Source: Croceibacterium atlanticum (lineage in GTDB: Bacteria; Pseudomonadota; Alphaproteobacteria; Sphingomonadales; Sphingomonadaceae). Taken from it: a stretch of DNA of 64,000 nt. Position numbers and translations under genes: made by a program. Below the pieces are notes generated by a model. It saw only the letters and a list, made by a program, of their open reading frames with translations, made no database searches and was not told where the DNA came from. Where the stretch lies: contig NZ_CP011452.2 in assembly GCF_001008165.2 (NCBI RefSeq), forward strand, positions 2,294,001 through 2,358,000. Reading direction: 5' to 3'. Positions within the stretch are counted from its first letter, which is position 1. Every line of letters begins with the position of its first letter. Shown here one piece after another: positions 43,734-52,951 of the stretch.

Positions 43734-44450
43734 ATGCAGGCCGCTATCATCGTTTCGGCAATCGCCATGACGGCAATCGTCGCCCTGCGATATCTTGCGG
43801 CCAGCGGCGCCTTTGCCTTCGCGACGTCACGCACAAGGCCGGGGCTTTATGCCGGGCTGGGCCCGCAGATCCGGCGTGAAATCGGCTGGTCGCTGGCTTC
43901 GGCCGCGATCTATGGTGTGCCTGCCGGTATTGTCGCATGGGGCTGGCAGGAACATGGCTGGACCCGGATCTATGCCGATTGGGGCGCCTATCCGTTGTGG
44001 TACATGCCGCTTTCGCTGTTTCTCTATCTCTTCCTGCATGACACATGGTTTTACTGGACGCACCGCCTGCTGCACCGGCCGCGCTGGTTCCGCGTGGCAC
44101 ATGCCGTCCACCATGCCAGCCGTCCGCCCACCGCCTGGGCTGCAATGAGTTTCCATCCCATCGAAGCCTTGACCGGGGCGATCGTCATCCCCGCACTGGT
44201 CTTTTTCGTCCCGATCCATGTCGCCATGCTGGGCCTGGTGCTGACCATCATGACGGTGATGGGCGTGACCAATCACATGGGGTGGGAAATGTTTCCCCGC
44301 GCGCTGGTTCATTCGCGGTTGGGAAACTGGCTGATAACGGCCAGTCACCACCAGCGCCATCATGATGAGTATCGATGCAATTACGGCCTGTATTTTCGTT
44401 TCTGGGATCGCCTGTGTGGAACCGATCGCGGCCTGGCAAAACCTCGCTGA
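43734..44450 (+). CDS. Sterol desaturase / fatty acid hydroxylase superfamily membrane protein
   Basis: This 238-residue integral membrane di-iron protein has the histidine clusters HDTWFYWTHRLLH, HAVHHASRPP and SHHQRHHDEYRCNYG that bind the diiron centre in the superfamily (carotenoid and lipid hydroxylases, C-5 sterol desaturase). Three to four transmembrane helices are present. In sphingomonads, relatives hydroxylate carotenoids or sphingolipids; the actual substrate is unknown. Its 3' end overlaps the DUF2141 gene by 37 bp, suggesting coupling. Confidence 0.85.
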   Translation: MQAAIIVSAIAMTAIVALRYLAASGAFAFATSRTRPGLYAGLGPQIRREIGWSLASAAIYGVPAGIVAWGWQEHGWTRIYADWGAYPLWYMPLSLFLYLFLHDTWFYWTHRLLHRPRWFRVAHAVHHASRPPTAWAAMSFHPIEALTGAIVIPALVFFVPIHVAMLGLVLTIMTVMGVTNHMGWEMFPRALVHSRLGNWLITASHHQRHHDEYRCNYGLYFRFWDRLCGTDRGLAKPR

Positions 44451-44875
44451 TCCTGCTGGCGGTGGCTCCGCTGCTGATCTCTGCCAGCCCGCCGATTCGG
44501 TCGGTGGAAGTGCAGATCGATCTCACGGGCCTGCGATCGGCAAAAGGCGTGGTGCTTGCCTGCATGACGTCACAGGCCAATCATTTCCCCCAATGCGATG
44601 ATGATGATGAAGCCTACACGCTGGAAGCGCCGGCGAATCAGGCGCTGACGCTGACCTTCCGGGACGTTCAACCCGGCGATTACGCGATTTCCGTACTCCA
44701 TGATGAAAACGACAATGGAAAAGTGGACCGCGTGCTGGGGATGATCCCGAAGGAAGGGTTCGGCTTTTCCAGGGATGCCAAGGTCAAGCTGGGCCCGCCC
44801 GACTTTCGCGATGCGGCCTTCACCGTTGGCAATGTGCCCGTTCGGCAGGCCATCCGCATGCGTTACATGCTCTGA
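44414..44875 (+). CDS. Exported DUF2141 family protein
   Basis: This 153-residue protein has a signal peptide (TSLILLAVAPLLISASPP). The DUF2141 core is LRSAKGVVLACMTSQANHFP, PGDYAISVLHDENDNGKVDRVLGMIPKEGFGFSRDA and a short C-terminal strand. Function is unknown, and it is often next to sterol-desaturase or carotenoid genes. GTG 44414 is chosen because the in-frame ATG at 44375 adds residues before the signal peptide; the true start is uncertain. It overlaps the upstream gene in another frame. Confidence 0.8.
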   Translation: MWNRSRPGKTSLILLAVAPLLISASPPIRSVEVQIDLTGLRSAKGVVLACMTSQANHFPQCDDDDEAYTLEAPANQALTLTFRDVQPGDYAISVLHDENDNGKVDRVLGMIPKEGFGFSRDAKVKLGPPDFRDAAFTVGNVPVRQAIRMRYML

Positions 44876-45021
44876 TGGCCGGGCAGATCCGCGGCTGCCG
44901 GCGTGACGTCAGCACTGGCTGCGGGAGCGGGACGGAAATGGCAAGCCAGCAAAGACTTTACGGTTAATTTACCACAAGGCGCAAAGATGCCCCTATGTAT
45001 ATGACTACAGGGGCGCTCCTC

Positions 45022-46467
45022 ATGGACACGCTGCGCGGCAGATTCGACGATCTTACGGACACCGAAGCCGATTATGATTCGGCCGAGGATGATTTCGTAA
45101 GCGAGCCGCCGCCCGCCGCCATCGGCCAGGATGAACGCCGGATGCAGGTGCGCGCCTATAATCATTGGGCAAGCCTGCTGGAGGATCGCAACTTCCCCGC
45201 GATCGACGCGCTGGAGCCTTCCGAACTGCCCGATTTCGGCCCCTACAGCGTGCTGCTGGACTTTTCCGCGGGCGTCGAAGATCCGGGCATTTCCTATCTC
45301 GGGGACAAGCTGGCCGCGGAATGCGGCGTCAACCCGATGGAACTGCGCAGCCTTTCCGATGTGCCCGGCCGGTCGCTGCTTAGCCGGATTACCGATCATT
45401 ACATGCAGATCATCGCCAATCAGGCACCGATCGGATTCGAGGCGGAATTCGTCAACCAGCGAGGCCACACGATCCTGTATCGCGGTATTCTGCTGCCCTA
45501 TTCCAGCGACGACGATACGATCGACTTCATCTATGGTGTGATCAACTGGAAGGAACTGGCCGATCAGCAGGATTCGGACGAACTCCTGCTGGAAATCGAC
45601 CAGGCGCTGGATGCCAGGCCTGAAAGCGCTCCGGGTCGGCCGAAGGATAATGCCCTGACCGATTGGGCCGATGGTCCGGGATCGGAACCTGTGCCCGATC
45701 TCCCCTCCGCCAAGCCCGCACCGGCAGAGGAAGACCGGCTGCCGCGCCCCTCCTTCGGTCTGGATCTGGGATCGGCAGCCAGCGAAGCAGCCCGCCCCGC
45801 AGACCGGCAGCCGCTGGAACTGAACGAAGAATATTCCCTGCCTTCCGCCGCCACGATAGAGCCGGAAACACTGGCCGACTGGCTGGTACTGGCGCGCGAC
45901 ATGGCAGCCATCGCCCACACCAATGACGAACGGACCCGCCACGCGCTCTACGAAGCGATCGGCCGGGCCTATGATTTCTCGCTCGCCGCCGCACAGGCGC
46001 CGGATGAATTCGTCGAATTGCTGGAAGACGCCGGTATCGCAACGCAGAAGCGCGCGCCCATGACGCCGGTCGTGAAGCTGGTTTTCGGCGCCGATTACGA
46101 CAAGACGCGCATTACGGAATATGCCACCGCGCTGAGCCATGCCCATCGCATCGACCTGCCGCGCGGTGCGCTGGCCGATTTCATCGGTGATGCGGAAGGC
46201 GGGTTGAAAGGCGTGGTCAGCACCGAACGCCGCCTGCGGCGCGAGGAAGCAGGCAAGCCTGCCAGCCCGGCGAAGAAGCCCAACAAGGCACTGACGAAGA
46301 AGCTGCGCAGCATCGAACCGGCGCAATTTTCCTCCATCCCGAACGAGGGCAGCGAATTCGGCCTGGTCGTGATTCGCCGGACCGGCACGGGCGAAGTCGT
46401 GATGCTGGGCGAAGTGCCCGAAGATGTCGCACTGGTCGAAAAAGCGGCCCGACGCCTGCTCGACTGA
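45022..46467 (+). CDS. PAS-domain protein (PAS_5 family) of unknown function
   Basis: About 481 acidic residues. The N-terminal third has a PAS_5-like domain (NHWASLLEDRNFPAIDALEPSELPDFGP, GDKLAAECG, YLGDKLAAECGVNPMEL, ILYRGILLPYSSDD). A long low-complexity acidic linker follows, then a Lys/Ala-rich helical C-terminal region (RRLRREEAGKPASPAKKPNKALTKKLRSIE) and a final VVIRRTGTGEVVMLGEVPED strand segment. PAS_5 proteins are common in alphaproteobacteria and unstudied. Start could be 44995 or 45022; the latter follows the first Met of the common start and removes a short leader. It is preceded by 120 bp without features. Confidence 0.75.
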   Translation: MDTLRGRFDDLTDTEADYDSAEDDFVSEPPPAAIGQDERRMQVRAYNHWASLLEDRNFPAIDALEPSELPDFGPYSVLLDFSAGVEDPGISYLGDKLAAECGVNPMELRSLSDVPGRSLLSRITDHYMQIIANQAPIGFEAEFVNQRGHTILYRGILLPYSSDDDTIDFIYGVINWKELADQQDSDELLLEIDQALDARPESAPGRPKDNALTDWADGPGSEPVPDLPSAKPAPAEEDRLPRPSFGLDLGSAASEAARPADRQPLELNEEYSLPSAATIEPETLADWLVLARDMAAIAHTNDERTRHALYEAIGRAYDFSLAAAQAPDEFVELLEDAGIATQKRAPMTPVVKLVFGADYDKTRITEYATALSHAHRIDLPRGALADFIGDAEGGLKGVVSTERRLRREEAGKPASPAKKPNKALTKKLRSIEPAQFSSIPNEGSEFGLVVIRRTGTGEVVMLGEVPEDVALVEKAARRLLD

Positions 46468-46501
46468 TTTTTACGGTAGAGGGCACCCCTGCGCCATGAT
46501 C

Positions 46502-46535
46502 GGGGCCAGGGCGTTGGGCGCCCCTCCCCGGTTTT
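46502..46535 (+). terminator. Rho-independent terminator-like hairpin after the PAS gene
   Basis: GGGG-cca-GGGCG pairs with CGCCC-ct-CCCC (loop TTGGG, small internal bulge), followed by GGTTTTC. It lies 35 bp after the PAS gene stop and before the M48 gene. Confidence 0.5.
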
Positions 46536-46663
46536 CGGCCGCCAGGGCCAATGACCACCATGCTGGCGCAATCTGCCGGCTGTGAAGCGCCTGATCTTGA
46601 AGATCACGCCGGCTGGCTGACTTCAGTTCCCGTTCAGCCGGAAATAGGTTAGCCAGAAGGCCC

Positions 46664-48031
46664 ATGGCCAAACTGTACCGCCCGTTTTCCAGCCTGTTCG
46701 CCTTTCTGGCGATGCTGATACTCGCGGCACAGCCTGCCGCCGCCCAATCCGTGTTGCGCGATGCGGAGACGGAGGCGCTGCTGCAGGAAATGGTCGATCC
46801 CCTGGCCGAAGCCGCGGGCCTGCAGAAGGGCGCGGTCGAAGTCGTGCTGCTGAACGATCCATCCATCAATGCCTTCGTGGCGGGTGGCCAGCGGATCTAT
46901 GTCCATTCGGGCCTGATAAATGCCGCCGATACGGCGAACGAGGTGCAGGGCGTGCTGGCGCACGAACTTGGCCATATCGTGGGCGGCCACATCATCCGCT
47001 ATTCCGAAGGTGCCGGGAAGGCGACCAAGATCACCGTCCTGTCCATGCTGGTGGGGCTTGCCGCCACGCTGGCGGGCGCGGGTGAAGCGGGCATGGGCGC
47101 CATGGCACTGGGCCAGCAGGCGGCGATGGGATCCTTCCTGCAGTTCACCCGGACACAGGAAGCCAGCGCCGATGCCGCCGGTGCCGATTTTCTTTCCACT
47201 GCCGGGATCACCGGAAAAGGTTCCATCGAGTTCTTCAAGAAACTGCAGAACCAGGAATTCCGCTATGGCTACAGCCAGAGCGACGAGGCAGGCTTTGCCC
47301 GCACCCACCCGCTGACCGGGGACCGTATTTCGCGCCTGGAAGGACAATACAGGCAGGATCCGGCCTGGAACAAGGAGCCCGATGCGGACCAGCAGCGCCG
47401 GTTCGAAGCGATCAAGGCCAAGCTCTATGGCTATCTGGCCACGCCGGCGCAGACGCTGAACTCCTATCCCGAATATATGACCAGCACCCCGGCCCGCTAT
47501 GCCCGCGCCTATGCCTATCACAAGGAAGCGCGCATGGATGAAGCACTGGCCGAAACGGAAGCACTGATCGCACAGGATCCGGACAACCCCTATTTCCTCG
47601 AGCTGGAAGGGCAGGTGCTGCTGGAATCGGGCAAGCCCGAGGAAGCCCTGCCATCGCTGCGGCGGGCAACGCAATTGACGGGCAATTCCCCGCTGATCGC
47701 ATCCACATTCGGCCATGCGCTGATCGCGACGGAAAATCCCGAACATTACGCGGAAGCCGAACGCGTCTTGAAAGCGGCCGTGGCGCGCGACCGGGAAATG
47801 CCATTCGCATGGTATCAGCTGGGCGTGGTCTATGCCGCCAATGGCGACTTGCCGCGCGCCCGGCTCGCCAGTGCGGAACAGCAAGTCATGACCGGCAAAC
47901 CGCGAGAGGCGCTGCGCAGCGCGGAAGCGGCACAGCGCGGCCTGCCCGAAGGGTCATCCGACTGGATCCGGGCACAGGACGTCGCCTTGCAGGCACGGGC
48001 ACAGCTTGAACGCGAAGAAGAGCGGCACTAG
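46664..48031 (+). CDS. M48 family metalloprotease with C-terminal TPR repeats (BepA-like)
   Basis: This 455-residue periplasmic zinc protease has a signal peptide ending AQPAAAQS and the HELGH zinc motif (about residue 100, LAHELGHIVGGHI), with the third ligand Glu in QEASADAAGADFL. C-terminal tetratricopeptide-like repeats (residues about 270-450: AYAYHKEARMDEALAETEALI, EALPSLRRATQLTGNSP, YAEAERVLKAAVARD) complete the BepA/YfgC architecture, which helps assemble or clear outer-membrane proteins. AGAAGG precedes the ATG at 46664. The DsbA-like gene follows 9 bp after the stop, so they are probably co-transcribed. Confidence 0.9.
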   Translation: MAKLYRPFSSLFAFLAMLILAAQPAAAQSVLRDAETEALLQEMVDPLAEAAGLQKGAVEVVLLNDPSINAFVAGGQRIYVHSGLINAADTANEVQGVLAHELGHIVGGHIIRYSEGAGKATKITVLSMLVGLAATLAGAGEAGMGAMALGQQAAMGSFLQFTRTQEASADAAGADFLSTAGITGKGSIEFFKKLQNQEFRYGYSQSDEAGFARTHPLTGDRISRLEGQYRQDPAWNKEPDADQQRRFEAIKAKLYGYLATPAQTLNSYPEYMTSTPARYARAYAYHKEARMDEALAETEALIAQDPDNPYFLELEGQVLLESGKPEEALPSLRRATQLTGNSPLIASTFGHALIATENPEHYAEAERVLKAAVARDREMPFAWYQLGVVYAANGDLPRARLASAEQQVMTGKPREALRSAEAAQRGLPEGSSDWIRAQDVALQARAQLEREEERH

Positions 48032-48040
48032 GCCCGGTTC

Positions 48041-48733
48041 ATGCGCTTGCTTCTCACATCCATCATCGCCCTGGTCGCCGGTTTTGCCGGGGCTGCCCTC
48101 TGGGACTTCAGCGGCCTGCGCGCCGATCCGACGCGTGAATATCTGATGGCCCACCCGGAAGTGCTGCCCGAAGCCATGCAGGTATTGCAGCAGCGCGAAC
48201 AGCAGGCCCGGATCGGCCCCTTGCGCGGTGAGCTGGAAACCCCCTTCCCCGGCGCCATTCTCGGCAATCCGGACGGCGATGTCACGCTGGTCGAATTCTC
48301 CGATTATGCGTGCACCTATTGCCGGCAGAGCCTGTCCGATGTGGAACAGCTGATAGCCGCCAATCCCGATCTCAAGGTGGTGATCCGCGAATATCCGATT
48401 TTGCGCCCTGAAAGCGTGGATGCCGCCCGCATGGCCCTGGCCGCGGCGGAGCAGGGAAAATATGCGGCCTTCCACGATGCGATGTTCCGCCTGGGTCCGC
48501 CCACGGATGAAACCATCGAAGCGGCAGCGAAAGACGCCAATCTCGATCTCGATCGCGCGCGCGCAGCCATCGCCACCGGCGCTTTCGACATGCACCTGCA
48601 GACAAATGCCGCGCTGGCCAGCCAGCTGGGCATTACCGGCACTCCCGGCTGGGTGATCGGCGACAGGGCCATGAATGGCGCGGTCGGCCGCGACCGGATC
48701 GGCGAAGCCATAGCGGAGGCGCGCGAGTCCTGA
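48041..48733 (+). CDS. DsbA family thiol:disulfide oxidoreductase
   Basis: This 230-residue exported thioredoxin-fold protein has a signal anchor (LLLTSIIALVAGFAGAALWDF) and a CTYC active site at about residue 91 (VEFSDYACTYCRQS), with the cis-Pro loop in GITGTPGWVIGDR. The N-terminal helix has the disulfide-interchange Com1-like pattern. It probably catalyses disulfide formation or reduction in the periplasm. It follows the M48 gene by 9 bp. Partner specificity is unknown. Confidence 0.88.
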   Translation: MRLLLTSIIALVAGFAGAALWDFSGLRADPTREYLMAHPEVLPEAMQVLQQREQQARIGPLRGELETPFPGAILGNPDGDVTLVEFSDYACTYCRQSLSDVEQLIAANPDLKVVIREYPILRPESVDAARMALAAAEQGKYAAFHDAMFRLGPPTDETIEAAAKDANLDLDRARAAIATGAFDMHLQTNAALASQLGITGTPGWVIGDRAMNGAVGRDRIGEAIAEARES

Positions 48734-48756
48734 GCAGCTTCCTGTCTCTTTCGCGA

Positions 48757-50013
48757 TTGGCGCACCGCAGGCCGCCCCCTCGCCAGGACGGCCCGCCGCC
48801 CACTCCGCCGGGCGGAATGCTGCCATTCCGGCCGACCCCGTTCTTCAAGGACAAGAACCGGGCCTTCTGGAACCTGCAATTCATCGGCTGGGGCGGCGCC
48901 GCCTTGCTGCGCGCGATGCAGGGCATCGCCAATGCGCAGGCCGGCAATTTCCTGATCATGGTGCTGATCGCAACCCTCACGGGTTTTTCGATCAGCCTGA
49001 TCCTGTCCGTCGTCTATCGCGCCCTGTTCAATCGCCAGCCGCTGGTGACCTGGGGCCTGACCGCCATCGTCCTGGCGATCGCCGTGACGGTCTATGCACT
49101 GATCGACGGCTGGCTGGCCGGTGTCGTCTATGCCGACCGCGAAGCGACGCTGGCCCAGCGGTTCCTGATCTATTTCTATCTGGATCTGACCCTGCTGGGC
49201 GCCTGGTCGGCCCTTTATTACGCGATCAATTTCTTCCTCCAGGTGGAAGAACAGGCCGACAGGCTGGAAAGGCTGGAGGCACAGACCACGATCGCGCAGC
49301 TGGCCATGCTGCGATATCAGCTCAATCCGCATTTCCTGTTCAACACGCTGAATTCCATCAGCACGCTGGTGCTGCTGAAACAGACGGAACCGGCCAATGC
49401 AATGCTGACCCGCCTGTCCAGTTTCCTGCGGCACACGCTGGTTGCCCAGCCGGGCGGCCAGGTGACGGTGGCGCAGGAAGTGGAAACGCTGAAGCTCTAT
49501 CTCGATATCGAACGGATGCGGTTTGAAGAGCGGCTGCGCACCGTGTTCAAGATCGATCCGGCGGCGGCAGATGCCTGCATCCCCTCGCTATTGCTGCAAC
49601 CACTGGTCGAAAACGCGATCAAATATGGCGTTTCCCCGCAGGAGGAAGGCGCCCGGATCAGCCTGTCCGCGCAGAAAATCGGCAGCCGGCTGCGCATGAC
49701 CGTTTCGGATACCGGCCCGGGCGTGCAGGCGCAGATGCTTGAACAGCGGACCCCGGATGCGCAACTTCTCGGGGATCGTTCGGTTTCCACGGGCGTTGGA
49801 CTGGCCAATATACGTGATCGTCTGCAGCAGGCTTATGGCGAAGAACACCGCTTCGAAATCCAGACGCCGGCCGATGGCGGCTTTACCGTGATTATCGAGA
49901 TACCCTTTGAAAAAGCGGAGTCTGACGAGCCGGAGGTCGCCCGGACGCCGACGCCGACAACACCCGCCTCCTCCCCCAATCCCGCATTGCGGGCAATCGG
50001 AACAAACGCATGA
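48757..50013 (+). CDS. LytS-type sensor histidine kinase
   Basis: This 418-residue inner-membrane kinase has four or so N-terminal transmembrane helices (FLIMVLIATLTGFSISLILSVV, LVTWGLTAIVLAIAVTVYALI, FLIYFYLDLTLLGAWSALYYAI), then the His_kinase domain with the phospho-acceptor His in YQLNPHFLFNTLNSIS and a HATPase with NAIKYG and DTGPG. It belongs to the LytS/YehU-type that pairs with LytTR regulators; the partner gene overlaps by ATGA. The start is unclear: the open frame begins with TTG 48757, and an internal ATG at 48817 is possible. The signal is unknown. Confidence 0.85.
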   Translation: MAHRRPPPRQDGPPPTPPGGMLPFRPTPFFKDKNRAFWNLQFIGWGGAALLRAMQGIANAQAGNFLIMVLIATLTGFSISLILSVVYRALFNRQPLVTWGLTAIVLAIAVTVYALIDGWLAGVVYADREATLAQRFLIYFYLDLTLLGAWSALYYAINFFLQVEEQADRLERLEAQTTIAQLAMLRYQLNPHFLFNTLNSISTLVLLKQTEPANAMLTRLSSFLRHTLVAQPGGQVTVAQEVETLKLYLDIERMRFEERLRTVFKIDPAAADACIPSLLLQPLVENAIKYGVSPQEEGARISLSAQKIGSRLRMTVSDTGPGVQAQMLEQRTPDAQLLGDRSVSTGVGLANIRDRLQQAYGEEHRFEIQTPADGGFTVIIEIPFEKAESDEPEVARTPTPTTPASSPNPALRAIGTNA

Positions 50014-50804
50014 CCATTCGAACCATCATCGTCGACGACGAAAAGCTCGCCATCCAGGGCCTGGAGCTGAGGCTGCAGGCCTTTCCGGACGTGGAAGTGA
50101 TCGGAACTTGCGCCAATGGCCGCGAAGCGATCCGGGCCATCAAGACGGAAAAGCCCGATCTGGTCTTTCTGGACATCCAGATGCCCGGTTTCGACGGTTT
50201 TTCGGTGGTGAAAGGCGTTATGGAGATCGAACCCCCGCTCTTCGTGTTCGTTACCGCTTACCAGGAACATGCAATCCGCGCTTTCGAAGCGAATGCAGTC
50301 AATTACCTGATGAAGCCAGTGGACGAGGACAAGCTGGCCGACACGCTGGAACGCGTGCGCACGCGCCTGTCTGAAAAGCGATCTGTCGAAGAGGCGGAAA
50401 AGCTCAAGGATGTGCTGGCCGAAGTCGCGCCCGAAGCGATGGAAAACCTTCCCTCCGACGAGGAAGGCATGCTCCGCTACGAACGCATGATCAATGTGAA
50501 GGATCGCGGCCAGATTTTCCGTGTGGATGTGGACACGATCGAACATATCGAAGCCGCTGGCGACTATATGTGCATCTATACCGGCGACAATTCGCTGATC
50601 CTGCGCGAAACCATGAAGGATCTGGAACGGCGGCTGGACCCGCGCGTGTTCCAGCGCGTGCACCGTTCCACCATCGTCAACCTGGATCAGGTGCGCCAGG
50701 TCAGGCCGCATACCAATGGCGAATGCTTCCTGGTCCTGTCTTCCGGGGCGGAAGTGAAAGTCAGCCGATCCTATCGCGATGTGGTGGCGCGCTTCGTCCA
50801 CTAA
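50010..50804 (+). CDS. LytTR family response regulator
   Basis: This 264-residue regulator has an N-terminal receiver domain with phospho-acceptor Asp in DLVFLDIQMPGFDGF and switch residues Thr in FVTAYQEHAI and Lys in LMKPVDEDK. The C-terminal LytTR DNA-binding domain includes RYERMINVKDRGQIF, DTIEHIEAAGDYMCIYTGD and VFQRVHRSTIVNLDQV. It overlaps the kinase by ATGA, so both form one two-component system. Targets cannot be deduced from the window; nadC follows. Confidence 0.9.
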   Translation: MTIRTIIVDDEKLAIQGLELRLQAFPDVEVIGTCANGREAIRAIKTEKPDLVFLDIQMPGFDGFSVVKGVMEIEPPLFVFVTAYQEHAIRAFEANAVNYLMKPVDEDKLADTLERVRTRLSEKRSVEEAEKLKDVLAEVAPEAMENLPSDEEGMLRYERMINVKDRGQIFRVDVDTIEHIEAAGDYMCIYTGDNSLILRETMKDLERRLDPRVFQRVHRSTIVNLDQVRQVRPHTNGECFLVLSSGAEVKVSRSYRDVVARFVH

Positions 50805-50844
50805 GGGCGAAGCGGCCGGCATCACGCTTGAGGACGGCGGAAAG

Positions 50845-51726
50845 ATGGGCCAGAGGCCGGGGATGACCAAATTCACCCTGCCCGGCTTCGATCTGGACCA
50901 TTTCGTGCGCGCCACGCTGGCTGAAGACCTTGGCGAAGGGCTGCCGGGCGGCGGGCATGACGTCACGGCAGAAAGCGTTATCCCTGCCGATGCGCGCTTT
51001 TCCGGGGTGATGGATAGCCGGGTGGCCGCGGTAGTCGCCGGCCTGCCGATTGCAGAGGCTTTCTTCCGCTCACTCGACCCCGACATGGAAATCGATCTTC
51101 TGGTCGGCGAAGGCGAACATGTCGAACCGGGAAGCGACCTGATGCGCCTGACCGGCAATGCCCGCGCCCTGCTGACAGCGGAACGCAGCGCGTTGAACAC
51201 GGTGCAGCACCTGACCGGCATTGCGACCATGACGCGTCTCTATGTGGATGCGATGGGGGAAACGGACTGCGTGTTGCTGGATACGCGCAAGACCATTCCC
51301 GGCCTGCGCCACCTGGAAAAATATGCCACCCGCATGGGCGGCGCGCGCAACCACCGCATGGGCCTGTGGGATGCGGCCATGATCAAGGATAATCACATCC
51401 TTGTGGCCGGCAGTGTGGCAGAGGCGGTGCGGCGTGCGCGCGATGCCGGGGTGACGCAGATCATCTGCGAAGTGGACCGGATCGACCAGATAGAACCGGC
51501 ACTGACGGCAGGCGCGAACCACATCCTGCTCGACAATATGAGCCCCCCGACCCTGCGCGAGGCGGTGGCCCTGATCGGTGGCCGTGCCGCGACCGAGGCA
51601 TCTGGCGGCGTCACGCTGGAAACCATTGGCGATATTGCCGCGACCGGCGTGGATTATGTTTCGGTCGGCCGCCTGACCCAGAGCGCCCCCGCTGCCGATA
51701 TCGGGCTGGATTTCACCCCGCTTTAG
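50845..51726 (+). CDS. nadC: Quinolinate phosphoribosyltransferase (decarboxylating)
   Basis: NadC makes nicotinate mononucleotide from quinolinate in NAD synthesis. Conserved segments are EDLGEGLPGGGHDVTAESVIP, TRKTIPGLRHLEKYATRMGGARNHRMGL and IKDNHI, ASGGVTLETI, and YVSVGRLTQSAPAADIGLDF. Two starts are possible: ATG 50845 (with GAGGA nine bases upstream) and ATG 50863; the first is used. Length 293 residues is normal. The open frame to 50779 overlaps the response regulator but has no support. Confidence 0.92.
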   Translation: MGQRPGMTKFTLPGFDLDHFVRATLAEDLGEGLPGGGHDVTAESVIPADARFSGVMDSRVAAVVAGLPIAEAFFRSLDPDMEIDLLVGEGEHVEPGSDLMRLTGNARALLTAERSALNTVQHLTGIATMTRLYVDAMGETDCVLLDTRKTIPGLRHLEKYATRMGGARNHRMGLWDAAMIKDNHILVAGSVAEAVRRARDAGVTQIICEVDRIDQIEPALTAGANHILLDNMSPPTLREAVALIGGRAATEASGGVTLETIGDIAATGVDYVSVGRLTQSAPAADIGLDFTPL

Positions 51727-51802
51727 ACAGCGCCCTCAGGATTGCGCTTCCCCTGTTCATCACGCAGAATGAAGCCTGATTGGCAGGAGGGGGAAGGACC
51801 GC

Positions 51803-52228
51803 ATGCGGCCACAATCGATTATCATGTTCGAACGCCTGTTCCTGGGCTCTCTGGCGCTCAGCGTCATCAGCTTCTTCATGAGCTATGAGAGCATGACGAG
51901 GCAGATCGAAAACGAAGCCGCCCTGGCAGAACTGGGCATTGGCGGCGGTATCGTGATCGGATCTTTCCTGTTCAGCATGGCAGTCTATCTGCTGCTGTGG
52001 TTCCTGATCGCGCGGAAGGGTGTGGGGCTGGCGAAATGGGTGCTGGTCGTCCTGCTCGCCCTCAGCCTGATTTCGGTGCCGGGGATGCTGGCGGCGATCA
52101 ACATCGTCAATATCATCGGCCTGATCGTCTATGCGCTGGAAGTGGCAGCCGTCATCTTCCTCTTCAAGGATGATGCGCGGGCGTGGTTCCAGGGCGGCGA
52201 ACCGGCCAATCCCGACACGTTCGACTGA
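51803..52228 (+). CDS. Small membrane protein of unknown function
   Basis: This 141-residue protein has about four transmembrane helices (LFLGSLALSVISFFM, GIVIGSFLFSMAVYLLLWFLI, WVLVVLLALSLISVPGML, VNIIGLIVYALEVAAVIFLF) and a cytoplasmic C-terminus (DDARAWFQGGEP). GGAGGGGGAAGG lies upstream of the ATG. No family is recognised; the compact four-helix topology is shared by many unstudied inner-membrane proteins. Confidence 0.7.
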   Translation: MRPQSIIMFERLFLGSLALSVISFFMSYESMTRQIENEAALAELGIGGGIVIGSFLFSMAVYLLLWFLIARKGVGLAKWVLVVLLALSLISVPGMLAAINIVNIIGLIVYALEVAAVIFLFKDDARAWFQGGEPANPDTFD

Positions 52229-52230
52229 CA

Positions 52231-52938
52231 ATGCGCCGTGCGATTGCCGCATGCGCCGGGGCGATATTGTGCGTGCCCGGCATTGCCCATGCGCAATCCT
52301 ATCAATGCCGCGTTCCGGACAAGCCGGTCAGCGTGCCCCGCGTGGAACAGGATGAACCCACGCGTGAAATGCCCGTCACCGGCTACACGCTCGCCCTGAG
52401 CTGGTCGCCCGAATATTGCCGCACCAGGCTGGATAGCCCCCGCGATGCGCGGCAATGTTCGGGCCGCGGCGGCCGGTTCGGCTTTGTCGTGCATGGATTA
52501 TGGCCCGATGGAACGAATGGCTGGCCGCAATGGTGCCCGGTTCGCCTGGAACTGCCCGCGCGGGAGCTGGCGCGCAATCTATGCATGACGCCATCCGCCC
52601 GGCTGCTGGCGCAGGAATGGGTCAAGCATGGCAGCTGCATGTCCTTCCGCCCGCAGAGCTATTTCAAGATCACGCGGATTCTCTGGAACAGCCTGCGCTG
52701 GCCCGATTTCGATCGCCTGTCCCGCCGCGACGGGCTGACCGCCGGGGACATTCGCAAGACATTCGCCGATGCGAATCCGCATTGGGAGCCCGAACATGTT
52801 GGCGTGAAGCTGAATTCGCGCGGCTGGCTGGAGGAATTGCGGCTCTGCTATGGGGCGGACTTCCTGCCCGAAAGCTGCGATTCCAGGCGTTGGGGGCCGC
52901 GCGATTCGACCAGGGCGAAGATCTGGCGCGGGCTTTAG
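52231..52938 (+). CDS. Secreted ribonuclease T2
   Basis: This 235-residue exported ribonuclease has a signal peptide ending PGIAHAQS. Both T2 active-site motifs are intact: VVHGLWPDG (CAS-I His) and QEWVKHGSC (CAS-II with His and Glu nearby). Cys pairs typical of the fold are present. It is a single-strand RNase in the periplasm or medium. The ATG at 52231 is two bases after the upstream stop and starts the signal peptide; the earlier open frame overlaps the membrane gene and is not used. Confidence 0.9.
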   Translation: MRRAIAACAGAILCVPGIAHAQSYQCRVPDKPVSVPRVEQDEPTREMPVTGYTLALSWSPEYCRTRLDSPRDARQCSGRGGRFGFVVHGLWPDGTNGWPQWCPVRLELPARELARNLCMTPSARLLAQEWVKHGSCMSFRPQSYFKITRILWNSLRWPDFDRLSRRDGLTAGDIRKTFADANPHWEPEHVGVKLNSRGWLEELRLCYGADFLPESCDSRRWGPRDSTRAKIWRGL

Positions 52939-52951
52939 CCGATTCGCGGGA

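Noticed and set aside
44863-46326. 487-codon minus-strand frame opposite the PAS gene
   Set aside because: Shadow frame; the plus-strand PAS_5 protein has real domain structure, this one does not.
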